Positions 19,862 through 29,180 of a stretch of DNA of 64,000 nt are shown piece after piece (the first letter of the stretch is position 1; the number at the start of each line of letters is the position of its first letter). The position numbers and the translations under genes are program-made. The notes below the pieces were generated by a model. That model searched no databases and was not told where the DNA came from. It saw nothing but the letters and a program-made list of their open reading frames with translations. Location of the stretch: assembly GCF_006864535.1 (NCBI RefSeq), contig NZ_QHLL01000009.1, positions 1 through 64,000 on the forward strand. The letters are read 5' to 3'. The DNA is from Campylobacter sp. MIT 12-8780. GTDB taxonomy: Bacteria; Campylobacterota; Campylobacteria; Campylobacterales; Campylobacteraceae.

Positions 19862-20662
19862 CTAAGCAAGCTCACGCATCCGCTCCACTTCCTCATCGCA
19901 AGATTTAGCAAAAATTTCTACATAGTTTCTATGGGCTTTTTCATTTTGTAAGCATTCTTTCATGGTTAAAAGATAGCTTTTATAGTCTTCATCGCTTAAA
20001 TTTCCTTTTATAAGTTCGTATTTTAGGAAGAGCATGTAAGTGTTTAAAGTGTCGCTTTCGCAGTATTCGTGGATTTGTTCGAGTTTGTTTTCGTGGTAAA
20101 GCTCATAGACTTGATCCCCGCTTACATCGTATTTGCCGGGTAAATTTGCCATTACGCATAATGTGTCAAGCTTTAAGCCTCTTGCGTTAAAGCCGCCTAA
20201 GCTTTCAAAAAGATCACAATGCTTGCTTTCGCTGTATCTACTTTTATAATTATCCCATTTGTTGCTAAGTGTGTCAAGGTAGGTGCTGGCTTTGATATTG
20301 TATTTTAGAGCACGTAAGACGAGCAAGGGCATGTCAAAGTTCTTGCCATTAAAGCTGACTAAGCGAGGCTCGCATTTGTCGATAAAGCTAAAAAAATTAG
20401 CTATCATTTCTTTTTCATTTTCACCTTCGATTTTATTGACTTTTATAAAGCTGCCAAACTCATTAGCAATCACGGCACAAATGCTGACTATCTTATGAAA
20501 GGGTAGGGTTAAAAACTCACTTCCACTTGTTTCAAGACTCTTTGCAAGTCCTTGTTTGCACACACTTAAATCATCGCCCTCAAAGCCATAAATTTTACGC
20601 AAAAGTTCAGTATCAGGCACACTTTCACAATCAAACACGCAGATATAATTTTGATTTTTCAT
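19862..20662 (-). CDS. Predicted 3'-5' exonuclease (PolB-exonuclease-like)
   Basis: A 266-residue DnaQ-fold protein. Exo I is FDCESVPDTELL (Asp11, Glu13), Exo II is VSFNGKNFDMPLLVLRA, Exo III is YCESDTLNTYMLF. These place it with the family related to the proofreading domain of PolB (DNA_pol_B_exo2 type). No polymerase domain is attached. The substrate is unknown. It is divergent from waaC with a 64-base gap holding both promoters. Confidence 0.8.
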   Translation of the reverse strand: MKNQNYICVFDCESVPDTELLRKIYGFEGDDLSVCKQGLAKSLETSGSEFLTLPFHKIVSICAVIANEFGSFIKVNKIEGENEKEMIANFFSFIDKCEPRLVSFNGKNFDMPLLVLRALKYNIKASTYLDTLSNKWDNYKSRYSESKHCDLFESLGGFNARGLKLDTLCVMANLPGKYDVSGDQVYELYHENKLEQIHEYCESDTLNTYMLFLKYELIKGNLSDEDYKSYLLTMKECLQNEKAHRNYVEIFAKSCDEEVERMRELA

Positions 20663-20726
20663 CGTTTTAAACCCTTTGTAAAAAAAAATTTGTTACAATC
20701 TTAGCTAAAAATTCTAAAGAAAAGAA

Positions 20727-21743
20727 ATGAAAATAGCCATAGTTAAACTTTCAGCACTTGGAGATATTATCCATTCAAGCATAGTTTTACAATTTATCAG
20801 AAAAATTCGCCCCGATATAGAGCTTGATTGGTTTGTTGATGCGAGGTTTTTTCATATCTTGCAAGATCATCCCTTAATCGATAAAGTCTATGCCCTGCCT
20901 TTAAAAGATAGGAAAATTCTTAAGATTCTTAAAATGCTTTTTCGTTTAAGAAAGAAAAAATATGATCTAGTCATCGACTTACAAGGGCTTTTAAAATCAG
21001 CCATTTTATCACGCATACTTTCGCCAAATGTCTTTGGTTATGATAAAGACAGCATTAAAGAAAGCATAGCAGCAAATTTTTACAATCAAAAATTTTTCAT
21101 CTCTTATAATGAAAACATCATCATTCGCAATCTCGCTCTTGTTTCTTTTGTCTTTAATGAAAGCTTTGAGCTTGATGATATCTTGCATAAGAAAGATTGC
21201 TTTAGCCCAAAATTAGAGCTAAAAGAAAAGCTTAAAGAGGAGTTTAAGCTTGATGAAAATGAAAAAAATATACTCATTCATGTAGGCTCAAGCATAGAAA
21301 ATAAAATTTATCCAAAAGAACGTTTTGCTTTGCTTTGCAATATGCTTACTCTACGTTTTGAAAAGGCAAAGATTTTTTTGTGCTGGGGAAATGCCAAAGA
21401 AAGAGAATTTGCCCAAGATATCATCGCTCACACAAACTCAGCTCAAGTTAGGCTTTTAAGAAAGCTTCATTTGCAAGAGCTTATCGCTATGACAAAGCTA
21501 AGTGATCTCATCATCGGTAATGATAGCGGTCCTACACACCTAGCTTTTGCGATGAATAAGCCTTCTATCACCATCTTTGGAGCAACCCCAAGTCAAAGAA
21601 ATGCGTATCAAACACCGATAAATAAAGTCATTGATAGTGGTAAAAAAATCACAGATGCAAGGCACATAGATAAGAGTGATTTTTGTATCAAATATATCGA
21701 TGAAGAAAAGATTTTTGAACTTGCAGTCGAGCTTTTGCAATGA
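20727..21743 (+). CDS. waaC: Lipooligosaccharide heptosyltransferase I
   Basis: A 338-residue GT9 transferase adding the first heptose to Kdo of the inner core. Signature segments: IAIVKLSALGDIIHS at the N-terminus, YDLVIDLQGLLKSAILS, LIHVGSSIENKIYPKERF, and IGNDSGPTHLAFAMNKPSITIFGATP. Full length. It overlaps htrB by four bases. In C. jejuni this pair opens the variable LOS locus (Cj1133-1134), but here no glycosyltransferases follow. Confidence 0.95.
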   Translation: MKIAIVKLSALGDIIHSSIVLQFIRKIRPDIELDWFVDARFFHILQDHPLIDKVYALPLKDRKILKILKMLFRLRKKKYDLVIDLQGLLKSAILSRILSPNVFGYDKDSIKESIAANFYNQKFFISYNENIIIRNLALVSFVFNESFELDDILHKKDCFSPKLELKEKLKEEFKLDENEKNILIHVGSSIENKIYPKERFALLCNMLTLRFEKAKIFLCWGNAKEREFAQDIIAHTNSAQVRLLRKLHLQELIAMTKLSDLIIGNDSGPTHLAFAMNKPSITIFGATPSQRNAYQTPINKVIDSGKKITDARHIDKSDFCIKYIDEEKIFELAVELLQ

Positions 21744-22621
21744 AGATTGATTATGTGTATTTAGCAGCTTTTTATCTTTTGCGTTTTTTGGTGTTTGTGC
21801 TACCAAATTTTGCTTTAAATGCCCTTGCAAATGGGGTAGCTAAGATCGTTTTTAAGCTCAATCACAAGCATAGAAAAATTATTGATACAAACTTAAAATT
21901 TTGTTTTCCAGAGCTTAATCAAGCTCAAAGAGCTGAGTTAGCTTTGAAAATTTACATAAATTTTGCTCATTTTGGTATAGATTTTTTTAGAAATCAAAAT
22001 ATTAGCCCAAAAGATTTAGAAAAAAAAGTGAGTTTTGAGAATGAAGAAGAGTTTTTGAAATTTGTAAAAAGTGATAGAGCTATCGTTTTTGTAACGGCTC
22101 ATTTTGGGAATTGGGAGCTTTTGCCTCTAGCTTTTGCGAATAAATACAAAGCCATTTCTATAGTGGGAAGAAGGCTTGATAGCGAGCTTATGGATAAATT
22201 TTTAGTAAAAAATAGAACTCAACTTGATGTTGAGCTTATCGATAAAAAAGGCGGACTAAGAAAAATGCTTTTGGCTCTTAGAAATAAAAGGGCTTTAGGA
22301 GTTCTAACCGATCAAGATGCAAGTGATAATGAAAGCATGGTGCTTGAGTTTTTTGGAAAAAAAGTCAATTGGCTTGTGGGAGCAAGCGTGATCGCTAAAA
22401 AAAGTGAAGCCTTGCTTATACCAGCTTTTATTTACAAAGCTTCAAATGACTCTTATATCATCAAAGCATTTAAATCAATGGACGCTAAAGAGCATTCAAG
22501 TGAGGAGCTTACGCGCTATCAAGCGAAGTGTTGTGAAGAGATGATTAGGTTTAAACCAGATGAGTATTTTTTCTTTCACAAACGCTTCAAACGCTTTTAT
22601 AGCACAGCTTATGAGTCTTAA
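21740..22621 (+). CDS. htrB: Lipid A lauroyl acyltransferase
   Basis: A 293-residue LpxL/HtrB-family inner-membrane acyltransferase adding secondary acyl chains to Kdo-lipid A. An N-terminal hydrophobic segment (LAAFYLLRFLVFVLPNF) is followed by the HX4E catalytic motif (HFGNWELLPL), LTDQDAS, and LVGASVIAKKSEALLIPAFIYK-like acceptor-site sequence. Coupled to waaC by an ATGA overlap and convergent with mscL, with which it shares four bases. Also called waaM. Confidence 0.92.
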   Translation: MKIDYVYLAAFYLLRFLVFVLPNFALNALANGVAKIVFKLNHKHRKIIDTNLKFCFPELNQAQRAELALKIYINFAHFGIDFFRNQNISPKDLEKKVSFENEEEFLKFVKSDRAIVFVTAHFGNWELLPLAFANKYKAISIVGRRLDSELMDKFLVKNRTQLDVELIDKKGGLRKMLLALRNKRALGVLTDQDASDNESMVLEFFGKKVNWLVGASVIAKKSEALLIPAFIYKASNDSYIIKAFKSMDAKEHSSEELTRYQAKCCEEMIRFKPDEYFFFHKRFKRFYSTAYES

Positions 22622-23073
22622 TCAAGAGTTGAGGTGCAGTGCGGACATCGTGTTGCTTCTAAATTTATACTTGAGCAACAATATGGGCATTTTTTGTCTG
22701 TAGTGGCTTGTTTTTCTTCTTCTAAATGAGCTAAATGTTTGAGCTTTGAGATGATTTTAAGCAGTAAAAAAATGCTAAAAGCGATGATGATAAAGCTGAT
22801 GAGCGTATTGATAAAAAAGCCGATATTAATCGTTACAGCTCCAGCTGCTTTAGCCGCTTCAAGCGAGGCATAAGGGGCTTTTGTCGCTCCTTCTTTGAGT
22901 ATAAAGAAAAGGTTTGAAAAATCTACTCCATTAAGCAAAAGCCCAAGTGGTGGCATAATGATATCTTTTACTAAAGAATCAACAATCTTTCCAAATGCTG
23001 CTCCTATAATGATACCAATCGCCATATCAAGAGCATTTCCTCTAGCGATAAAGTTTTTAAATTCTTGAAACAT
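22618..23073 (-). CDS. mscL: Large-conductance mechanosensitive channel with C-terminal zinc ribbon
   Basis: A 151-residue MscL. The N-terminal helix and TM1 (FKNFIARGNALDMAIGIIIG, AAFGKIVDSLVKDIIMPP) and TM2 (about 83-107) are standard. The periplasmic loop is Ala-rich. The usual cytoplasmic helix continues into a tail with Cys129, Cys132, Cys143 and Cys146 (KCPYC and RCPHC), a four-cysteine zinc ribbon. MscL opens at high membrane tension to release solutes. The tail is not part of the E. coli protein and could sense zinc or redox state or stabilise the pentamer; this is inference. Confidence 0.92.
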   Translation of the reverse strand: MFQEFKNFIARGNALDMAIGIIIGAAFGKIVDSLVKDIIMPPLGLLLNGVDFSNLFFILKEGATKAPYASLEAAKAAGAVTINIGFFINTLISFIIIAFSIFLLLKIISKLKHLAHLEEEKQATTDKKCPYCCSSINLEATRCPHCTSTLD

Positions 23074-23096
23074 TTTTTCTCCTTATCTTTGTGAAA

Positions 23097-24128
23097 TTAA
23101 GATTTGTTATGAAGCTCAAGCCATTTTAAAGCTATACGCACGGCATTTGTAGCTGCTCCAACGCGGATTTGATCGGCTACACACCAAAGGTGCAAGACAT
23201 TTTCACGACTTAAATCCTTACGAATGCGTCCCACATAGGTTTCATTTGTATCGCTGGTGAAAAGCGGCATAGGGTATTTTTTCTTTTTGATATCATCGAT
23301 AAGCTTGATACTTGGGGCTTTTTCAAGGATTTTTATCGCCTTTTTGACATCTACAGCCTTTTTAAAGTGCAGTGTTAAAGCCTCACTATGACTTCTAAGC
23401 ACTGGCACACGCACGCAAGTAGCTGAAAGTTCAAATTTTTTGTGTAAAATCTTTTGGCTTTCATTAATCATCTTAAGTTCTTCTTTGGTATAGCTATTTT
23501 CTTCGTTAAACACATCAATTTGTGGGATTAAATTTAAAGCCAAAGTATAAGGAAAAGTTTCAGCCTTAAACTCATCAAGCTTAAACTCAAAAAAGCTTTG
23601 CATACCACGCACAAGCTCTTCCATGCCTTCTTTGCCAGCCCCACTTGCAGCTTGATAAGTCGCCACATCAACTCTTTGCAAGTCAAAAGCCTCATCTAAG
23701 GGCTTAAGCACATGCATCATTTGTATGGTTGAGCAGTTTGGATTAGCGATAATTCCGGTTTTTTTATATAGCTTTATATCTTCAGGATTTACTTCAGGCA
23801 CCACCAAAGGCACATCTTCATTCATTCTAAAATGACTTGTATTATCAATGACTACAGCACCAGCTTTTACAGCAAATTGAGCGTATTTTTCACTCACACT
23901 TCCTCCAGCACTAAAAAAGGCTATATCTACAGGATTTTGCTCAAAAACTTTTTCATTAAGCTCTAAGACTTTATAACTTTTGCCTTGAAATTCAACTTCA
24001 CTGCCAGCACTTTTTGCACTAGCTAAAGGTAAAATGCTCTCAACTGGAAAATCAAGCTCATCAAGCACATTTAAAAGCTCTTCGCCAACTGCTCCAGTAG
24101 CTCCTACTATAGCTATTTTTGCTTTCAT
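23097..24128 (-). CDS. asd: Aspartate-semialdehyde dehydrogenase
   Basis: A 343-residue NADP enzyme reducing aspartyl phosphate to the semialdehyde, the branch point to methionine, threonine, lysine and diaminopimelate. VGATGAVGEELLNVL binds the cofactor, the nucleophile is the Cys of NPNCSTIQMM, and the base is His in RVPVLRSHSEAL. I chose the ATG at 24128, six bases after AAAGGA, which lies in the flgR stop region; an ATG one codon earlier is too close to it. It supplies precursors to metA/metY elsewhere in the window. Confidence 0.95.
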   Translation of the reverse strand: MKAKIAIVGATGAVGEELLNVLDELDFPVESILPLASAKSAGSEVEFQGKSYKVLELNEKVFEQNPVDIAFFSAGGSVSEKYAQFAVKAGAVVIDNTSHFRMNEDVPLVVPEVNPEDIKLYKKTGIIANPNCSTIQMMHVLKPLDEAFDLQRVDVATYQAASGAGKEGMEELVRGMQSFFEFKLDEFKAETFPYTLALNLIPQIDVFNEENSYTKEELKMINESQKILHKKFELSATCVRVPVLRSHSEALTLHFKKAVDVKKAIKILEKAPSIKLIDDIKKKKYPMPLFTSDTNETYVGRIRKDLSRENVLHLWCVADQIRVGAATNAVRIALKWLELHNKS

Positions 24129-24131
24129 CAT

Positions 24132-25424
24132 CTATCCTTTTAAGTCGTATTTTTTCATCTTTTCTTTGAGGCTTTTTTCACTCATATCAAGGCTTAAGGC
24201 AGCCTTACTTATATCAAAATTTTCAGCCAGTAAAACTTCTTTGATGAGTTCTTTTTCTAAATTCTTAAGCTCTTTTTTGCTTCTGCTTTCTAAAAACAAA
24301 TCCTCAGCTGAAATTTGTTCATTCTCGCTTAAAATGCACGCTCTTTGCACTATGGAGATAAGTTCTCTTATATTGCCCGGAAAATCATATTCTAGCAAGG
24401 CATTTTGAGCTTCTTGGCTTAAGCTTTTGCTTTCAAGCTCATATTCGCTGCAAGTATCTTGTATGACTTGTTTGGCTATGCCTAGAATTTCATCTTTTCG
24501 CTCTCTTAAAGGCGGTATGTAGATTGGGATAGTGTTTAAGCGGTAGTATAAATCAGCTCTAAATTCGTTATTTTTGATTTTTTCTTCTATGTTTGCATTT
24601 GTGGCTGATACTATCCTAACATTGATTTTAAGGCTTTTGGTGCTTCCTAGTCTGGTGATTTCTTTTTCTTGCAAGGCTCTTAAAAGCTTAGCTTGAATTT
24701 CAAAAGGCATTTCGCCTATCTCATCTAAAAAAAGCGTGCCTTCATTAGCAAGCTCAAAAAGTCCTATTTTAGTGGCGTTTGCGTCTGTAAAAGCACCTTT
24801 TTCAAAGCCAAAAAGCTCACTTTCGATGAGATTACTTGGAATGGCTGCCATGTTAATAGCCACAAAAGGCTTTGAGGCTCGTTTTGAGTTTTGATGAATG
24901 AAATTTGCAAACAATTCTTTGCCAACTCCACTTTCACCAGCAAGTAAGACGCTAGCATCTGTTTTAGCAGCTTTCAAGCTTAAATTTAAAGTTTTTTCAA
25001 GGGCTTGGGAGCTTGCAAAAAAGCCTTGTTTTTCTTCTTTGTCTTTGCTTTTTTTCTCGTTTGTTTTGGTTTTTTCACGCACGATTTTTGCTCTTTTAAT
25101 GGCTGTGATGAGAGTGCTTACATCAAAAGGCTTGGTTAAAAAGTCTTTCACACCAAGCCTGACAGCTTCTATAGCCTTGCTTAAGGTTGCATTGCCTGTG
25201 ATGATGATAAAATCATATTTATTCTCACAAGCCTTGATAAACTCAAGTCCATCAATGCCGGGCATGTTAATATCAGTGATGATTAAGTCTGTGTTTGAGT
25301 CAAGTTTTTTAAGGGCTTCTGTGGCTGATTTGTAGGTTTTAATATGAAATTCCTCAAACTCGCCTAAAGCGATTTCAAGGGATTTTCTCATATTTATATC
25401 ATCTTCAACTATGACTAAGTTCAT
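24132..25424 (-). CDS. flgR: Sigma-54 flagellar response regulator FlgR
   Basis: A 430-residue NtrC-class activator. Receiver with Asp51 (LIITDINMPGIDG), a Lys-rich linker (about 115-135), an AAA+ domain with Walker A GESGVGKE (about 163-170), the sigma-54 contact loop as GAFTDA (about 210-215, Asp where Gly is usual), Walker B LFLDEIGEMP, and a short C-terminal helix-turn-helix-like tail (ISKAALSLDMSEKSLKEKMK). With FlgS it turns on middle and late flagellar genes. An eight-base region of T7 on the plus strand near 25059 lies in the linker; C. jejuni flgR is known to vary through A/T tracts. Directly precedes asd. Confidence 0.93.
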   Translation of the reverse strand: MNLVIVEDDINMRKSLEIALGEFEEFHIKTYKSATEALKKLDSNTDLIITDINMPGIDGLEFIKACENKYDFIIITGNATLSKAIEAVRLGVKDFLTKPFDVSTLITAIKRAKIVREKTKTNEKKSKDKEEKQGFFASSQALEKTLNLSLKAAKTDASVLLAGESGVGKELFANFIHQNSKRASKPFVAINMAAIPSNLIESELFGFEKGAFTDANATKIGLFELANEGTLFLDEIGEMPFEIQAKLLRALQEKEITRLGSTKSLKINVRIVSATNANIEEKIKNNEFRADLYYRLNTIPIYIPPLRERKDEILGIAKQVIQDTCSEYELESKSLSQEAQNALLEYDFPGNIRELISIVQRACILSENEQISAEDLFLESRSKKELKNLEKELIKEVLLAENFDISKAALSLDMSEKSLKEKMKKYDLKG

Positions 25425-25439
25425 CTTTTTTCCTTAAAA

Positions 25440-25883
25440 CTAGCCTTTATTTTCACGCATCTTTCTTTTTGCTAGTCCCATTTGTTCATAAGCATCGATT
25501 TCTTTTTTATAGCTTGAATAACGTTTTGAAAGCTCTCTGTTTAAAAAAGAAATATTTTTTGCTGTAGAGTTTTCATGAATGGCTATAGCAGTGACAAAAT
25601 CTAGTTTTTTTTTCGCATCAGAGCTTAAATTTTTACCACTTTTAAAAGGGAGTTTTTGAGTATTGATAAAGATTAAGATTAGTTCGTGAAGTTCGCTAGA
25701 GCTTAAATTTGGATTAGAAAGACGCGAAAGCATTTGCTCAAGGCTTAAAGCCTTAGGGCTTGCTTTGCTTGTTGTGGTGCTTGTTTTTGGATTTTTTTTA
25801 TTCATCATTACAAGCACGACGATTACAAATACTATGATAAGTATAACAAAAACGATGATAAAACCAAGTAGTCCTGAACTCAT
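25440..25883 (-). CDS. Single-span membrane protein of unknown function
   Basis: A 147-residue protein: an N-terminal membrane span (about 5-27, very rich in Ile and Val), a Ser/Thr/Lys linker (28-45), and a helical, basic cytoplasmic or periplasmic domain (PKALSLEQMLSRLSNPN, LLIFINTQKLPF-like segments) ending KRKMRENKG. I recognise no family. It lies between ccsBA and flgR with gaps of 16 and 15 bases, so it is likely co-transcribed with both. Confidence 0.7.
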   Translation of the reverse strand: MSSGLLGFIIVFVILIIVFVIVVLVMMNKKNPKTSTTTSKASPKALSLEQMLSRLSNPNLSSSELHELILIFINTQKLPFKSGKNLSSDAKKKLDFVTAIAIHENSTAKNISFLNRELSKRYSSYKKEIDAYEQMGLAKRKMRENKG

Positions 25884-25899
25884 ATTTTTCTTTCTAAAT

Positions 25900-28800
25900 T
25901 TATAGTTTTTTTGTCATTTTTCTTTTTGGATAGGCTATTATAGCTAAAATTACCATAAATAAGAAAGAAAAATACACATAATTTGGAATTTTTGCTGCTT
26001 CACCTGCTGCATAAGAGTGCAAGCCTACTAAAAAATAATTCACCCCAAAATAAGTCATAATAATGCTCCAATACGCAAACATTGAAGCAAGAGCAAAATT
26101 AAACTGATTGCAAAGGCTTGGTATAAGTCTTATATGAAGCACGCTTGCATACACTAAAATACTAATTAAAGCCCAAGTTTCTTTACTATCCCAGCTCCAA
26201 TACCTGCCCCAGCTTTCATTTGCCCAAATGGCTCCTAGAAAATTCCCAGCTGTTAGCAAACAAAGTCCCAAAATCATCGCCATTTCATTGATACGCGTAG
26301 CTTCTGTGATATTTCTTTGTATATTGGCATTATACTTGCCATCTTTTTTTAAGAACAACATTAAAGCGAGCACAAAAATTCCAAGCAAGCAACAAAGCCC
26401 TAAAAATCCATAGCTAGCTGTAATCACAGAAACATGTATAGTCAGCCAATAGCTGTCTAAAACAGGGACTAAATTGGTGATTTGTGGATCCATTTCGCTA
26501 AGGTGAGCTACCCACAGCACAAGCCCAGCTAAAATAGAAGTTAAAGCAAGAGCAATAGGACTTTTTCTTGAAAAGAAAATTCCACTTAAAGCTAAAGCCC
26601 AAGCGATATAAACCATACTTTCATAAGCATTGCTCCAAGGAGCATGATCGGCTAGATACGCTCTTAAGCAAAGCCCTGCGGTGTGGATTAAAAAGGCTAT
26701 GATATTAAGCGTATATACAAGCTTAAAGATGAGTGAAATTCTAAGGTTTGGCTTTATCATCTTAGCTAAAATCAGCACCAGCAAAAAGATACCAGCAAGT
26801 AGATATACAGGTGTAAGCTTGACAAAAATTTGATTTTTATTCATGAAAAGCTCAGCTTTGATCTTGCCCTCACTTGGCATAACTTCGCTAGCGTATTTGT
26901 ATTGGTAATTTTTAATGCCTTCAAGTGCCTTATCTGCCTCGCTATAATCACCACTTTTCACAGCCTCACCCAAACTTGCAAAATAATAATACAAAGGCAC
27001 TATACCTTCTTGTCTTTCTTTTTCATCTTGTAAATTTAAAAGCTCAAAGATAGTCAGCCAAGTGTGATTTTCATCATTTTGCTTAGGGATAATCCTAAAA
27101 AGCTCGCCGGTAAGGGCTAAAAAGACGATATTTACTCTTTCATCAAGCTTGATAATCTCTTTATCAAAAATCCCTCTTGCGTTAGGATTTTTACGATTTG
27201 CATTTTCTACATATTTTGTGAGTATGTATTGTCTTTCTTGATTGAAAAAGTCTTCAAAGGCAAGGTAAGGTTCGCTTTTAACGCCTAAAATTCGAGCGAT
27301 TTCATCGCGTATAGCTTTGTTTTTTGGCATGATGATGAGTTTTTCTTTGCCCCAAATTTCTTGTTTATCTAAAAACATAGATAAAACCACCGCATCGCTA
27401 CTTAAGCCTTTATAGCTAGTGTCTTTATATACTTTTTCTAAAATTTCACTTGAAAGTGTGTTTAAAGGCACCATTCTGCCACTAAATTTTTGCACGATTA
27501 AAGCACCAAATTTTTGGCTGTGTTCTGGGCTTATCTTGCTTGAATTTCCTAATTCTTCAGCCTTTAAATTTGAGCTTAAAAAGCACAAGCTAAGCAGTAA
27601 AATCAAGGTTGAGTTTTTCAAAGCATCTTGATTGATAAGGCGCGCTAGGGTTCTAAAACGTGATTTTGGATTAAAGATATTTAAAAACATACCGATGAAA
27701 AGTAGGGTGTAGCCAACATAAGTTGTAAGCTTACCCGGGTCTTGATTGATCGAAAGTATAGTGCCTTTTTCATCTTGATCGTAAGAGCTTTGATAAAAGC
27801 GGTAGCCTTTATAGTCTAAAACATTATTCATAAAGATATTAAACTCGAATTTATTGTCCTCATCATCAATCTCAACAAGGCTTTCATAAGATTTTGGCGA
27901 CATAGAGCCAGCATAGCGATCAAGTTTAAAATCTTTTAGCAAAAGTGAAAAGCCCAAATCCTCAGTATAAGGGCTAAAGCCTATAAAAAAGGCTTTTGAG
28001 CCAAGATCAACACGTACAGGCTTGTTATTTTCAAAGACAAAAAAGCTGGTTTTTTCGCCTTTGTATTCAAGCTCAAGTTCAAGGGCATTTACAGCGTTTG
28101 CTCCTAGTTCTAAAGGCTGATATTCTTTACTCATCGCAAAGTCCTTAAATGCGAGCAAGCTTGAAGCTTTCCAGTTTTGTGGCTCGCCAAAAAAGCTGAT
28201 TAAAAGCGTTCGCCCAAATTCAGCCCAAATTCCTTTAAACCACAACCAAAAGCTTTCATCTTGAGCTCTATTTGCTCCAACTATGCTTTGCTTAGCACTT
28301 AAAGACACATCTTTAATCACGAAATTAAAGTCTTTTAGATCATATAATCTCTTTTCATTTGAATTTGCCTTTTCATTTGCCTTTAAAACAGCGTTTTCAC
28401 CGCTACTCATACTTAAGAAATTTAAGTTTTGACTTGAGCTAAGTTCTAGGTTTTTATCCACCTTGATAAAAGGGGCTTTTACTTCATCATTTAAAAACGC
28501 AAAGTTAATGCCAGCGATATTTTGCACCTCATTTTCTTGAAGGATAAGTTCTTTTACGCCTTCATCTTTAAGGTTGATGACTAAAGAAAGTAAAGGCTTG
28601 CCTTCTTTGTCCTCGATGAATTTTTCTTTCGCATCAAGGAGTAAATTTTTATATCTTAAACTTGCTGTTGAGTCTTCAAGCTTAAGATCAAGCTTGAAAT
28701 GGTTTGCAAAAGGTAAAATGGCTATATCTTGAGGTATTGCTAAGCCTTTGACTTGTCCATTTTCAAGAGTATAAAATTTGATGAAAGATTTCGAGCTTTC

Positions 28801-29145
28801 AAAAGTCGAGCTTTTTTCACTTTCTCTGATGTGCATAAGCCCTTCAAAGCCAAAATAACGCGTAAAAATAGAACCAGCAAGGATAAATAAAAAAGAAAGA
28901 TGAAAGATAAGCACAGGTAGTTTTTTAAGCTCGATCATCTTGTAAGCAAAAATCGCAAAGATTAAATTGATACCAAGCAAGAGCTGGATCAAGCCAAACC
29001 AAAGTGTGCCATAGATCATCACCCAAGCCGTTGCAGTGCCATAACTGCTTTCAATAAAAGTTGCCATAGCACAGCTGAATGCAAAAAGCAAAAACAAAAT
29101 GATGGAGAGTTTTAAATTGCCACAGGCTTTAACTAGATTTTTCAT
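25900..29145 (-). CDS. ccsBA: Fused cytochrome c synthetase CcsBA
   Basis: A 1081-residue fusion of ResB/Ccs1 (N-terminal part with about four spans and a large periplasmic loop, residues 1-510) and CcsA/ResC (C-terminal multi-span part). The tryptophan-rich haem-binding motif WGRYWSWDSKETW, with external histidines such as HAPW and HLSEMD, is present. System II enzymes export haem and attach it to apocytochrome CXXCH motifs. The fused form is typical of Campylobacter, Helicobacter and Wolinella. Residues 530-760 are a long periplasmic insert. Follows livF with a 35-base gap. Confidence 0.95.
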   Translation of the reverse strand: MKNLVKACGNLKLSIILFLLFAFSCAMATFIESSYGTATAWVMIYGTLWFGLIQLLLGINLIFAIFAYKMIELKKLPVLIFHLSFLFILAGSIFTRYFGFEGLMHIRESEKSSTFESSKSFIKFYTLENGQVKGLAIPQDIAILPFANHFKLDLKLEDSTASLRYKNLLLDAKEKFIEDKEGKPLLSLVINLKDEGVKELILQENEVQNIAGINFAFLNDEVKAPFIKVDKNLELSSSQNLNFLSMSSGENAVLKANEKANSNEKRLYDLKDFNFVIKDVSLSAKQSIVGANRAQDESFWLWFKGIWAEFGRTLLISFFGEPQNWKASSLLAFKDFAMSKEYQPLELGANAVNALELELEYKGEKTSFFVFENNKPVRVDLGSKAFFIGFSPYTEDLGFSLLLKDFKLDRYAGSMSPKSYESLVEIDDEDNKFEFNIFMNNVLDYKGYRFYQSSYDQDEKGTILSINQDPGKLTTYVGYTLLFIGMFLNIFNPKSRFRTLARLINQDALKNSTLILLLSLCFLSSNLKAEELGNSSKISPEHSQKFGALIVQKFSGRMVPLNTLSSEILEKVYKDTSYKGLSSDAVVLSMFLDKQEIWGKEKLIIMPKNKAIRDEIARILGVKSEPYLAFEDFFNQERQYILTKYVENANRKNPNARGIFDKEIIKLDERVNIVFLALTGELFRIIPKQNDENHTWLTIFELLNLQDEKERQEGIVPLYYYFASLGEAVKSGDYSEADKALEGIKNYQYKYASEVMPSEGKIKAELFMNKNQIFVKLTPVYLLAGIFLLVLILAKMIKPNLRISLIFKLVYTLNIIAFLIHTAGLCLRAYLADHAPWSNAYESMVYIAWALALSGIFFSRKSPIALALTSILAGLVLWVAHLSEMDPQITNLVPVLDSYWLTIHVSVITASYGFLGLCCLLGIFVLALMLFLKKDGKYNANIQRNITEATRINEMAMILGLCLLTAGNFLGAIWANESWGRYWSWDSKETWALISILVYASVLHIRLIPSLCNQFNFALASMFAYWSIIMTYFGVNYFLVGLHSYAAGEAAKIPNYVYFSFLFMVILAIIAYPKRKMTKKL

Positions 29146-29180
29146 AGTAAGGATTATAGCAATTTGAAGTTAATTTGCAT

